Below are positions 17,180 through 26,460 of a DNA stretch of 64,000 nucleotides, in pieces. The first letter of the stretch is position 1; every line of letters starts with the position of its first letter. The notes under the pieces are model-generated. The model was not told where the DNA came from. It searched no databases and saw only the letters and a program-made list of their open reading frames with translations. Position numbers and translations under genes: made by a program. This DNA is from Methanosphaera sp. (GTDB taxonomy: Archaea; Methanobacteriota; Methanobacteria; Methanobacteriales; Methanobacteriaceae): assembly GCF_022768985.1 (NCBI RefSeq), contig NZ_JALEKL010000011.1:124001-188000 (forward strand), in the 5' to 3' direction.

Positions 17180-17281
17180 TTGATTATCTCCACTTTTTTT
17201 TATTACTATTATTTAAAATTTTATTAATAATTTCTCTACAATTAAAATTAGTTCACATATCTATAATAGTTTTACTATAAT

Positions 17282-17318
17282 TAAAAAAAAATAAAAAACA
17301 AAGAAAAAAAAGAGGTTA
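17282..17318 (-). terminator. C-rich/oligo-T 3' end of aspS
   Basis: Read on the minus strand, ttaacctc runs into T8 followed by further T-tracts, within about 20 nt of the aspS stop. Confidence 0.5.
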
Positions 17319-17335
17319 AAAACAGAGATTCACAC

Positions 17336-18655
17336 CTAAGGTGTAAGTCGTCTTCTATCTCTTGGGAAGAGAACTGTTTCTCTGATGTTTTTAACTCCAG
17401 TTAAAACCATTGTAAGTCTGTCTGCACCCATACCCCAACCAGAGTGAGGAGCCATACCATATTTAAATGCTTCAAGATATTTTTCAAATGAAGCAGGATT
17501 TAAATCTTTAGCTTCAATTTGTGAATATAATAAATCATAATCATGTACACGTTGTGCACCACTTGAAAGTTCTAAATCACGATACATTAAATCAAATGCA
17601 GTACTTTTTTCAGGATCATCTGCATTAGGCATTACATAAAATGGTTTAATTGCACTAGGCCATTCTGTAATAAAGTAGTAACTACCCATTGTTTCACCAA
17701 GAACTTTTTCAGCTGCACGATTTAAATCTTCACCATAGTTCATTTCAACATCATGACTATTTACAATATCAATAACCTGTTCATATGGTACAACAGGGAA
17801 TGGTTCAGATGGAATATCAAGTTCATGATTAAGTGATTCAAGTTCTGATGCACAATTTTGTGCAATATCGGCATTAATGTTTCTTATAAGATCTTCAAGA
17901 ATATCCATTACTTCTTCCTGGCTTTTAAATGACATTTCAGCATCAATAGATAATGCTTCATTTAAGTGTCTTAGTGTATCGTGTTCTTCTGCTCTGAAGA
18001 TTTGTCCAATTTCAAATACACAGTCAAGACCTGTTGCCATCATCATCTGTTTGTAAAGCTGTGGACTTTGTCCAAGGAATGCTTCTTTTTCAAAGTATGT
18101 AATAGGGAAAAGTTCTGTTCCACCTTCTGTTGCTGATGCTACAAGTTTAGGTGTTGTAATTTCTATGAAATCTTTATCATAGAAGTAGTTACGTGTTGTG
18201 TGTAACATTTGACTTTTAATTTTAAAGATAGCACTTACATCATGTTTTCTTAAATCCATGAATCTAGCATCTAATCTTGTATCCATTTCTGCATCTACTT
18301 TTTCTGTTGTATCAAGTGGTAAAGGTAATTGTGATACATTTATAATATCAATATTATCAGGTATGATTTCAACACCATTTGGTGCTTTTGGTGATTTTTG
18401 TACAGTACCAGTTACAGTTACAATAGTTTCTTTTCTAGCTGCACGTACATCAGCCATCATTTCTTCTGATAATTTTTTACTTGGTGCTGTAAGTTGTGTT
18501 ATACCATTTTTATCTCTGATTAATACAAATACTATTCCACCAAGATCTCTTATTTCATGTACCCATCCTGTTATCTTTACAGTTTCACCTGCAAGATCTT
18601 CAGTTAATTCGTTTGAATAATGTGTTCTTCTTGCTTTTTCAAATATGTCTGTCAA
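17336..18655 (-). CDS. aspS: Aspartyl-tRNA synthetase, archaeal type
   Basis: A class II synthetase that charges tRNA-Asp in the cytosol. The N-terminal OB-fold anticodon domain ([15 protein letters not shown]) is followed by the catalytic core: motif 2 [14 protein letters not shown] and motif 3 [15 protein letters not shown]. The 439 residues fit the short archaeal/eukaryotic type without the bacterial insertion. A His in the OB fold (GWVHEIRD) and KAPNG rather than a Lys at the discriminating site suggest the non-discriminating form that also makes Asp-tRNA-Asn for GatCAB. That reading follows published archaeal determinants and is an inference. Confidence 0.95.
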   Translation of the reverse strand: MTDIFEKARRTHYSNELTEDLAGETVKITGWVHEIRDLGGIVFVLIRDKNGITQLTAPSKKLSEEMMADVRAARKETIVTVTGTVQKSPKAPNGVEIIPDNIDIINVSQLPLPLDTTEKVDAEMDTRLDARFMDLRKHDVSAIFKIKSQMLHTTRNYFYDKDFIEITTPKLVASATEGGTELFPITYFEKEAFLGQSPQLYKQMMMATGLDCVFEIGQIFRAEEHDTLRHLNEALSIDAEMSFKSQEEVMDILEDLIRNINADIAQNCASELESLNHELDIPSEPFPVVPYEQVIDIVNSHDVEMNYGEDLNRAAEKVLGETMGSYYFITEWPSAIKPFYVMPNADDPEKSTAFDLMYRDLELSSGAQRVHDYDLLYSQIEAKDLNPASFEKYLEAFKYGMAPHSGWGMGADRLTMVLTGVKNIRETVLFPRDRRRLTP

Positions 18656-18797
18656 AATTTTTCACCTGTCATTATATATTATAATTAATCTAAATAAAAG
18701 AAAAAAAATATTTTTGTAGATTATATAATTTGGTATATGTAATTATATATCTTCTTAATAATTAATAAGAATTATTATAAAAAAAGTAAATTATTAT

Positions 18798-18830
18798 AAA
18801 AAAAAATAAAAAAGAAAAAAAGAGGGTGAT
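18798..18830 (-). terminator. C-rich/oligo-T 3' end of hisD
   Basis: On the minus strand, atcaccctc is followed by T7, C, T6 and more T, immediately after the hisD stop. Confidence 0.5.
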
Positions 18831-18833
18831 TAC

Positions 18834-20123
18834 TTAGTTATCTTCAATATCATCTGCTCGTTTACGTATTGATTCAGCATGTGCAAATAATCCTTCAGTT
18901 TCAGCAAGATTTATAACCATATCTTTAATATTTAATACACCTTCTTGTGTTAATTCCTGTATTGTAGGTTTTTTAAGATAGCTTTCAGATGAAAGTCCTG
19001 AATACATTCTTGCCCCACCACTTGTTGGTAGTACGTGGTTTGTTCCTGAACCATAATCTCCACCTGCAACAGGTGTTAGATTACCAAGGAATATTGAACC
19101 TGCATTATTAATTGATTCTAAAGTTTTATAATGATCTTCTGTAACAACAACAAGGTGTTCTGGAGCATATGTATTTGTGAAATCTATTGCATCTTGCATA
19201 TTATCTGCAACTAGTATGTGACAGTATTTTGATAATGATTCTTCAATAATTTCTGCTCTTTTTTGTTCTTTAAGTTCAGAGTTTATACAATCTACTGTTT
19301 TTTGTGCAACATCAGATGATGTTGTAACCATTATTGTTGCAGCATTAGGATCATGTTCTGCTTGTGCAAGAAGTTCTGCTGCCATATATTCTGGTTTTGC
19401 TGTATCATCACATAATGCAAGCATCTCTGATGGTCCTGCTGGGAATTCAATATCTACATCACCATATACAAGTTTTTTTGCTGTTGCAACAAAGATGTTA
19501 CCAGGTCCTACAATTTTATCAACAGATGGTATTGTTTCTGTTGAATATGCCATAGCAGCTATTGCCTGTGCTCCACCTACTTTATAGATTTTTGTTGCTC
19601 CTGCTATTGCTGCTGCTGCAAGTATTTCATCTGCAATATTTCCATCTTTATCAGGTGGTGTACAACAGATTATTTCTTTTACTCCTGCAATTTTTGCTGG
19701 AATTACTGTCATGAGAATTGATGATGGATATGCAGCACGTCCACCTGGAATGTAACATCCAACTTTTTCAAGAGGTCTTATGATTTGTCCTGCTTTTACT
19801 CCAGGTTTTACTTCCATTGTCCAATCTTCTGGTATTTGTGCTTTGTGGAATTTACTAATGTTTTCTGCTGCATCTTCTAATGCTTTTTTAAAGTCAGGAT
19901 CTATTTTATTAAGACTTTCTGTGATGGTTTTTTCATCTACTTTAAAGTTATCAATATCTGCTCCATCAAATTTTAGTGTGTAGTCATGTAAAGCTTTATC
20001 CTTATTTTGACATACATTGTCTATAATTTCTTGAACTGGCATTAGTACATCGCTTGAGTTCATCTGAATTCTTTGTGAATATTTTTGAAAATCTTCTCTT
20101 TTTAAATTAACTATTTCTAACAT
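18834..20123 (-). CDS. hisD: Histidinol dehydrogenase
   Basis: HisD performs the last two NAD-dependent oxidations of histidine synthesis, histidinol to histidine. Diagnostic segments are [60 protein letters not shown] and the zinc-site region AEHDPNA plus [23 protein letters not shown] near the C-terminus is also typical. At 429 residues it is complete. An AGGAGG lies before the ATG. It stands alone here with no other his genes nearby, the usual scattered arrangement in archaea. Confidence 0.96.
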   Translation of the reverse strand: MLEIVNLKREDFQKYSQRIQMNSSDVLMPVQEIIDNVCQNKDKALHDYTLKFDGADIDNFKVDEKTITESLNKIDPDFKKALEDAAENISKFHKAQIPEDWTMEVKPGVKAGQIIRPLEKVGCYIPGGRAAYPSSILMTVIPAKIAGVKEIICCTPPDKDGNIADEILAAAAIAGATKIYKVGGAQAIAAMAYSTETIPSVDKIVGPGNIFVATAKKLVYGDVDIEFPAGPSEMLALCDDTAKPEYMAAELLAQAEHDPNAATIMVTTSSDVAQKTVDCINSELKEQKRAEIIEESLSKYCHILVADNMQDAIDFTNTYAPEHLVVVTEDHYKTLESINNAGSIFLGNLTPVAGGDYGSGTNHVLPTSGGARMYSGLSSESYLKKPTIQELTQEGVLNIKDMVINLAETEGLFAHAESIRKRADDIEDN

Positions 20124-20202
20124 TGAATCATAGTCCTCCTATTTTATTGGTGTTATATTTTCTAAATAATAGTTATCTATTTAATAATTTATGAATGTTT
20201 AT

Positions 20203-20235
20203 AAAAAAAGAAAAAAAATATGGGTGGTTAGGGTA
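20203..20235 (-). terminator. C-rich/oligo-T 3' end of thermosome gene
   Basis: On the minus strand, ctaaccacccata is followed by T8, C and T7, about 30 nt after the stop. Confidence 0.5.
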
Positions 20236-20266
20236 GATTATAAGAAAATAATTTATTTTATTTTAC

Positions 20267-21874
20267 CTACATCCATGGATTTGGTGTTCCTGGCATATCT
20301 CCACCTACAGGTGTTTCTGCTCTTGCTGCTACTACATCGTCAATTCTTAGAATTTCAACTGCAATTGATGCTGCTCCATCTACTATTGCTGCTTTTGTAG
20401 TTTCAGATTCTAAAACACCATCTTCAAGCATGTCTGAAACTTCACGTGTCATTACATTTATACCCATGTTTGGTGAGTCTTGTTGTGCTGCGAGAAGATC
20501 TGTTAGAATATCAATTGTGTTAAGACCAGTGTTTGCTGCAAGAGATAATGCAAGTTCTTCAAGTGCTTTTGCAAATGCAACTATTGCAACTTGTTCTTTG
20601 TCTTCAAAGGTGTTTGCATATTGTTTTAATTCTTTTGCAACTGCAATATCTGCTGCTCCTCCTCCAGGTAATACTTTATCTGAAGCCATTGCTTTAGTTA
20701 CTGCACCAATTGCATCGTTAAATGCTTGTTCAAGTTGGTCTGTTACGTATTTTGTACTTCCACGTACAATGATGTTAAGAACTCCAGGATATTTACATCC
20801 TTCAATGAAGATGTATTCACGATCTTCATATACAACACGTTCATATACGTGTTCTGCTTCACCAATATCGTCGCTTGTTAATTCTTTTACATTGTTTACA
20901 ATGTTTGCACCTGTTGCTTTTGCAAGTCTTTCTAGGTCTCCAGCTTTTACTCTTTTTGCTGTTAGAATTCCTGCTTCTGCAAGTAGGTTTTGTCCTTTGT
21001 CACTGATTTTTTTGTTGTTGAAAAGAACATTTGCTCCTGAATCTACAATTGTTTGTATTTCTTCTGCAAGTAGTTCTGTTTCTTTTGAAAGGTAGTCTTG
21101 GTATTCTCCAGGACTGGTTATTGTGATTTTTGCATCAGTTTCAAGTTCTTTAGAATCAAGTGGATATTGTAATAATGCTATTTTTGCATTTTTTACATCT
21201 TTTGGCATTTCTGATTCTACAACATTTTTATCTACAGTTACACATTCTGATATTTCTGTAGTTTCTGCTGCAGCTCCGTGGATTTTTCTTATTTTGATCA
21301 TGTCAGCGTCAATTTTACCTTTTTCTTCTACATCGAGAAGTGCATTTACTAATTGTTCTGCCATTTCATCAAGGTTTGAGAATGATCCTTTACCAGACAT
21401 TGATGTTTTTGCAACTTTGATAAGGTTTTCTTTACTTGCTTCCATTGATATGTCATCAAGTACTTCTAATGCTTTATCTGCTGCTTTTTCAAATCCTTTT
21501 GCTATTACTGGTGTGTCGAGTCCTTCTTCAAATAGAACTTCTGCTTGTTTTAATAATTCTCCAACAAGTACTACTGCTGTTGTTGTTCCATCTCCGTGTT
21601 CTTCTTCCTGTCTTTTTGCAAGATTTATAATCATTTGTGCTGCTGGATGATCAGGTTCTGTTTCTTTGAGTATGGTGTATCCATCATTGGTTATTGTTAC
21701 ATCACCAATTGAGTTTACAAGCATTTTATCCATTCCTCTTGGTCCGAGGGTGGTTTTTAGTACGTTGGATAATAATTTTGCAGCCATTATGTTGTTTCTA
21801 GTTGCTTGACTACCAATGGTTCTTGATGATCCATCAGCTAGAATTACTAATGGTTGTTGGTTGTTATTTGCCAT
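20267..21874 (-). CDS. Thermosome subunit (divergent paralogue, no GGM tail)
   Basis: A group II chaperonin subunit of the cytosolic double-ring ATP-dependent folding machine. The ATPase signatures are intact ([47 protein letters not shown]). Unlike the subunit at 48380, the C-terminus ends in PGTPNPWM instead of a Gly/Met-rich tail, and several segments differ (for example NPGTP-like end, ENLIKVAKTSMSGKG). It may form hetero-oligomers with the other subunit. A strong RBS (ggagga) precedes the ATG. Confidence 0.95.
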   Translation of the reverse strand: MANNNQQPLVILADGSSRTIGSQATRNNIMAAKLLSNVLKTTLGPRGMDKMLVNSIGDVTITNDGYTILKETEPDHPAAQMIINLAKRQEEEHGDGTTTAVVLVGELLKQAEVLFEEGLDTPVIAKGFEKAADKALEVLDDISMEASKENLIKVAKTSMSGKGSFSNLDEMAEQLVNALLDVEEKGKIDADMIKIRKIHGAAAETTEISECVTVDKNVVESEMPKDVKNAKIALLQYPLDSKELETDAKITITSPGEYQDYLSKETELLAEEIQTIVDSGANVLFNNKKISDKGQNLLAEAGILTAKRVKAGDLERLAKATGANIVNNVKELTSDDIGEAEHVYERVVYEDREYIFIEGCKYPGVLNIIVRGSTKYVTDQLEQAFNDAIGAVTKAMASDKVLPGGGAADIAVAKELKQYANTFEDKEQVAIVAFAKALEELALSLAANTGLNTIDILTDLLAAQQDSPNMGINVMTREVSDMLEDGVLESETTKAAIVDGAASIAVEILRIDDVVAARAETPVGGDMPGTPNPWM

Positions 21875-22197
21875 ATTAATTATCCTCCAAGGGTTTTATA
21901 GATTTATATTATTAAAGTATATTTTTTTGTGTAGTAAACTGATTAAATAAATAAACTTTTCTTTTAAATCTAAAAAATGATTCCCATGTTGTTAATTTAT
22001 TTTTTTGTAGACTGAATTTTTATAATAAAATTGATAATTAATAAAACAATTTTAATATTAATATAAATTAATTTCTATCTAAAGTATAGTTTTATTATCT
22101 ATATATATTATACTTAACTATATTTTAAGGTGTTTGAATTTATATAAATACTTTACGCTTTTCATTAAAAAAAAATAAAAAATAATATTAAAAAATA
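21875..22197. other. Intergenic, thermosome upstream region
   Basis: No gene is seen. On the minus strand a TATA-like TATTTATATAAA lies at 22139-22150, about 265 nt before the thermosome start; a second AT-rich TATA-like site (taatataaatc) lies much closer, near 21903-21913. The distal part also holds the cDPG-synthetase 3' end with T-rich sequence. Confidence 0.4.
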
Positions 22198-23574
22198 TTA
22201 TTTTCTTGCATTGAAAGTGTCAACAGCATCATAAACAACGTCCATTATAGCCTTATCAAGATCATAATCATCACTTATTGGAATTGGAATATTATCACAA
22301 TAAACAACTTCAAGACCATGTTCTAATGCTTCTTTTGTTGCAACATCCACAGCTGCAGCCTTAAGTTCTGTTAACATAACATCTACTTTATCAATATTTT
22401 CCTTAATATCCTCTTTAAGTTTTGGTCTATTAGATAAGTGGGATGAAATAGCAACAACATTACATCCATAGTTTTCCTCCAAGTATTCCTTCATAAGAGG
22501 CTGTACAGATTCAGGAGCAGTTGTTGCAAAGAGAATATTACGTCCCTCTATTGATTCAACAGGTGCTGGTCTAAATATTGTTGGAATAACTTCAGCTTTA
22601 GGATTTATACTTTTAATTTCATCAATTATTACATTAAGTTTTGATTTAGAACAAATTTCACTATCACACATTGTAATTATAACAAGATCTGCAAGTTTTA
22701 CACGATATGGTCCAAAGTAGCTTGTTATTGTTTCAAGTGGCTGATTTGCTCCAACAAGTACTATTTGTTTATCTGTTTTAATTGGAGGTATTGCAGATCC
22801 ACTTCCTTCTATTGCAACAAAGTTTGTATCAAGAGCATTTGTCATTCTTGCCCCACTTTTCATATTTGTTCTAAATACACGTCCTGCCATACCACCTGCA
22901 CAACGACGACATCCAACAGTAAGTACACGACTCATAAGTGCATCTTCCCAGTGATCTGATGCTGCATGAAGTCCTTTATCTGATTGTTCCATCAAGTATT
23001 TTGGTGTTAGTTTTATTTTATTTCCTTCTACAATTTCTGGAATTTCAGGTCCTCCACGTCCCATTGCAACAATACATGGTTTAAATTTAGCATCTTCACT
23101 TATAAGACGTGCAGTATATGCTGATATTGCTGTTTTTCCTATACGTTTTCCTGTTCCTATAATTTTATAGGATGGATTTTCAAGGACATCAAACTCTTCA
23201 AGTGGATTAAATTCAAAGTCTGGTCCTTTATATGTAGCACCAAGAGATAATACTATTGTTGCTATTTTAAATCGTTTTGTATAGTTTACTACAGGTTCAT
23301 CTGATAAGTCCATTACAAGTTTTATATCGTTATCTTTAATTGTTTCTTCAATTAGTTCATATGGGATGTCTGATGTATCTTCTGCCATTAATACTTTTTT
23401 ATTAAATAATTCAGAAATTACATCAATGTTTCCATCACGAACTTTTTCTGTTCCTCCTATTAAAAGAAGTAATTCAACATCATATCCATCACTTTCTAGT
23501 TTATCAATTGCTCCTTTTGTTACAGGAAAGTAATGTTCTCCATCAATTAGGCATAAAACTTTATCTTTATCCAT
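22198..23574 (-). CDS. cpgS: Cyclic 2,3-diphosphoglycerate synthetase
   Basis: It forms cyclic 2,3-diphosphoglycerate from 2,3-diphosphoglycerate with ATP; this is a characteristic solute and phosphate store of Methanobacteriales. The N-terminus [16 protein letters not shown], a P-loop-like [18 protein letters not shown] near residue 140, [10 protein letters not shown] and [13 protein letters not shown] match the family, and the 458 residues match its usual length. It is monocistronic, divergent from the small basic gene at 23923. Its presence in a gut-type mesophile suggests a role beyond thermoprotection. Confidence 0.9.
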   Translation of the reverse strand: MDKDKVLCLIDGEHYFPVTKGAIDKLESDGYDVELLLLIGGTEKVRDGNIDVISELFNKKVLMAEDTSDIPYELIEETIKDNDIKLVMDLSDEPVVNYTKRFKIATIVLSLGATYKGPDFEFNPLEEFDVLENPSYKIIGTGKRIGKTAISAYTARLISEDAKFKPCIVAMGRGGPEIPEIVEGNKIKLTPKYLMEQSDKGLHAASDHWEDALMSRVLTVGCRRCAGGMAGRVFRTNMKSGARMTNALDTNFVAIEGSGSAIPPIKTDKQIVLVGANQPLETITSYFGPYRVKLADLVIITMCDSEICSKSKLNVIIDEIKSINPKAEVIPTIFRPAPVESIEGRNILFATTAPESVQPLMKEYLEENYGCNVVAISSHLSNRPKLKEDIKENIDKVDVMLTELKAAAVDVATKEALEHGLEVVYCDNIPIPISDDYDLDKAIMDVVYDAVDTFNARK

Positions 23575-23922
23575 AATAATTCACATCGAATTTTTATACT
23601 TTTTTTTGAAATTTAAAAGTATTTAATTGAAGTTTTATAAAACATGATTATTATAATTTAGATATTTGAATTAATTTCTTTTTTAAGTTAAAAAATATTA
23701 AAAAAATAATAAAATATATATTAAACTTTTAAGATAAATTATATTATACTATTTCATGATAAATTACTTTAGATTTTTTTTAGTATTCACAATTTTTTTA
23801 TAAAAAATGAATCTTGAAATTATAATCTATAGTATTCAAGGATTTTTATCAAGAAGTTATAACTTTATTTTTAAATAATTGCAATTAAAATTTAAAAAGA
23901 TAATTAGATAGGAGGGAAAATA
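23575..23922. other. Divergent promoter region, cpgS / small basic gene
   Basis: No additional ORF is seen. The region is extremely AT-rich, with several TATA-like runs on both strands, and a perfect 12-bp palindrome aagttataactt at 23854-23865 about 60 nt upstream of the small gene. The palindrome may be chance in such AT-rich sequence. Confidence 0.35.
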
Positions 23923-24030
23923 ATGGCAAAAGTAAAAGGTACAAACAGAAGAACAAGACCTAGATCCGGTTACAAAAAACAAGGAAACAAAAAAGGAAGA
24001 GGAGTAAGAGAAAAAAGATATAAAAGATAG
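23923..24030 (+). CDS. Small highly basic protein (35 residues)
   Basis: A complete ORF with an excellent RBS (aggaggg, 8 nt before ATG 23923). The 35 residues hold about 17 Arg/Lys and almost no acidic or hydrophobic residues (MAKVKGTNRRTRPRSGYKK, then QGNKKGRGVREKRYKR). This composition is typical of tiny ribosomal or RNA-binding proteins; there is a loose likeness to the small basic Thx type, too weak to name it. It has its own upstream region and a T-rich 3' end (actatcctttttt). Function unknown, but very probably a real gene. Confidence 0.7.
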   Translation: MAKVKGTNRRTRPRSGYKKQGNKKGRGVREKRYKR

Positions 24031-24124
24031 TTTCTTTTACTATCCTTTTTTATAAATTAACTAACTTTTTTTATTAAACTTAACTTATTTTATTATTAAA
24101 TTACTACTTTCATACTGATTTTAT

Positions 24125-26344
24125 CTAAATTTTATCTATTGTATTAAATAAATTATCTAGATTTTCCCACTTCCAGACTTTATCTCGATTCCATCCTGTT
24201 GCCATGTTTGGTATGTATTTTCTTCCAAAGTTACCTTTAATACCCATACGCATACTATTTAGACCACATAGTATTAGTAAACTCTTAGGTCTACTGTATG
24301 CTACAAAGAATCGTCTTATTATTTCATTAAATGCTTCATCAATTGCAACATCTTTATCAACAACATTAAGATCTGAATAATCATCTCTTATATAATTTTC
24401 AATTCCATATGTATCTCCAGGCTTTTTTGGGAATATTTTAAATTCTGAATAATTATCTAATTTTCTAATATCTGATCCTACATCCACTATTACTACATCA
24501 AATTCAAGACCTTTTGCTTGGTGTATTGACATGATATTTACTGTTTCATCAAGATTTATATCTCCAAATGATTCATCATCTATCTCCATTACTCCTAGTG
24601 CTATTGGAAATAGTATGTTGTGAAATAGTTGTTTTGATGAAATATATCCTTCATATGCTATTGCATCTATTGTTTGTTCTATTGCTTCACAAATTATATC
24701 ATAATATATCTTATTTTCTGCTGTTTGTTCTATGAGGAATTGTGATTCATTTTTTATAATGTTAATTAAGTCTGGCATATACACATTTCCTTCATCAATT
24801 TCAACTACTAGTTCTTCTTCTTTTTCATTAATATAGCTTGTTGCATATTCTCTCCATTGTGTTAATGTTTTTTGTGTTCTTTTTGGAATATTACTTACTG
24901 ATGATTCAAGTTGTTTATCTTTATCAATAGATATAAGCATAAGTCCACACATTAGTGATGCTATTTCTGTTTTTTCTATATTTTGTCCACGTGGATTAAA
25001 TACCATGATGTCCTCATCAAGTTTGAGAAGATTTTCTCGTATGTAATATGGAAGTTTTTTATTGTTACCTTTATTTATCTCCTGTGGTGAATATAACAGG
25101 TATGCTATTGATGGATCATTAAACTTCACATTAAATGATGAATTTATACCCTTAAATTCTACCTCTTCATTCATTTTAAGTGAATATATGAGGTGTGAAA
25201 TATCATTTGCCAGCTCTTCCATATTATTTCTGAAAATTCCGACTACTGGATATCCATTTTCTGCTGTTTTTGTAGCAACTATGTCAGGTTTTTGTGATGT
25301 ACGACACTGTGTGTATTTTTCATCAACTGAAATATAATCATTTAGGAAATTAACAATATTTGCAGATGATCTGTAGTTTTCATGAAGATAAACTATATTA
25401 GGTTTTATTCCAACAGATGCACTTATACGTTCTACATAGTTGATAAATAACGATACATTAGCTCCACGGAATCTGTATAGTGACTGATCATCATCACCTA
25501 CAATTGTTATTGAACCATTATTATCTTTAACATAACTTGCAATTCTAAAATATATCTGCTCTTGAAGATAGTTAGTATCCTGGTATTCATCAACAAGAAG
25601 AACTTGTAAGTTATCTATAAGATCATCAAATGCATCTTCTTGTAGAAGTTCAAAGAAACGTCTTTCAAGTAGGGAATAATCAAGAATATCACGTTCTTTA
25701 AGTTTAACTTCATATTCATTAAGTATATCAAAGACTATTTTTTCACTACCAGCTTCTGCATACATCTTTGATATATCTGCCATATCATTATATACAGCAG
25801 ATCTAAAATCTATAAGTTTCTTATTTATCTCAGAAACACTAAGTTTTGCAGATCCACCATTAAGATCTCTGATAAATTGTTTTAATTGTTTATCTTCTTG
25901 ACGATCTCCATCAAGTAATGTTTGCATCATAAGAGCTGATGTTGTAAAATTATCAATAACACTTACATCATCATGTTTTGAAACATAATCTTCTGCAATA
26001 CTATCAAGTGTTCCTATTTTCATTTTCTTAAATGAATTAGTAAGTGGTTCATCTATTGCATCTGCTATTTTTTGAGCCCAATTTATTGTTCTTTTTTCAA
26101 GTTCTCCTGCTGCCTTTTTTGTAAATGTTGTCACCATCATATTTTCTGGATTTATACCATCAACAAAGTAGTATTTTAGTATTTTAAGAACAAGTGTTGT
26201 GGTCTTTCCACTTCCAGGTCCTGCAACAATAAACTGATCATCATAAACATCAGCCAGTACTGCTTTTTTCTGATCAAGATTATCTTCTATATTACGATTT
26301 AGAACTGTTTTTGCAAGTTCAACAAACTTATCTTCATTTATCAT
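24125..26344 (-). CDS. UvrD/Rep-type superfamily I DNA helicase
   Basis: A 739-residue ATP-dependent 3'-5' helicase. Motifs are in order: Walker A GPGSGKTTT near residue 43, LLVDEYQDTN (motif II), GDDDQSLYRFRGA (III), YLHENYRSS (IV), NIMSIHQAKGLEFDVVIV (V) and FVAYSRPKSLLIL (VI). The Q-motif region is LDQKKAVLA. This bacterial-style UvrD family is patchy in archaea, so the gene may have been acquired. It has no nuclease domain, so a role in repair or replication restart is more likely than AddAB-type processing. It sits between a small basic gene and hdrA without evident coupling. Confidence 0.92.
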   Translation of the reverse strand: MINEDKFVELAKTVLNRNIEDNLDQKKAVLADVYDDQFIVAGPGSGKTTTLVLKILKYYFVDGINPENMMVTTFTKKAAGELEKRTINWAQKIADAIDEPLTNSFKKMKIGTLDSIAEDYVSKHDDVSVIDNFTTSALMMQTLLDGDRQEDKQLKQFIRDLNGGSAKLSVSEINKKLIDFRSAVYNDMADISKMYAEAGSEKIVFDILNEYEVKLKERDILDYSLLERRFFELLQEDAFDDLIDNLQVLLVDEYQDTNYLQEQIYFRIASYVKDNNGSITIVGDDDQSLYRFRGANVSLFINYVERISASVGIKPNIVYLHENYRSSANIVNFLNDYISVDEKYTQCRTSQKPDIVATKTAENGYPVVGIFRNNMEELANDISHLIYSLKMNEEVEFKGINSSFNVKFNDPSIAYLLYSPQEINKGNNKKLPYYIRENLLKLDEDIMVFNPRGQNIEKTEIASLMCGLMLISIDKDKQLESSVSNIPKRTQKTLTQWREYATSYINEKEEELVVEIDEGNVYMPDLINIIKNESQFLIEQTAENKIYYDIICEAIEQTIDAIAYEGYISSKQLFHNILFPIALGVMEIDDESFGDINLDETVNIMSIHQAKGLEFDVVIVDVGSDIRKLDNYSEFKIFPKKPGDTYGIENYIRDDYSDLNVVDKDVAIDEAFNEIIRRFFVAYSRPKSLLILCGLNSMRMGIKGNFGRKYIPNMATGWNRDKVWKWENLDNLFNTIDKI

Positions 26345-26430
26345 TAAGTTAATTCCCCATTAAATTTTATATTTCCTTGATGAATTTCTAATTAGAATGT
26401 ATATAAAAGATCATATTTAAAATAGTATTT

Positions 26431-26459
26431 TTAAAAAAAGAAAGAAAATAGGGGGTTAA
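26431..26459 (-). terminator. C-rich/oligo-T 3' end of hdrA
   Basis: On the minus strand, ttaacccccta is followed by T4, then T7, starting 2 nt after the hdrA stop. It marks the end of the hdrCBA operon. Confidence 0.5.
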
Positions 26460-26460
26460 T

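Noticed and set aside
20430-21650. Two long plus-strand frames opposite the thermosome gene
   Set aside because: Ser/Ala-rich shadow translations; the minus-strand frame is an unmistakable chaperonin. The same holds for the frames at 48411-50018.
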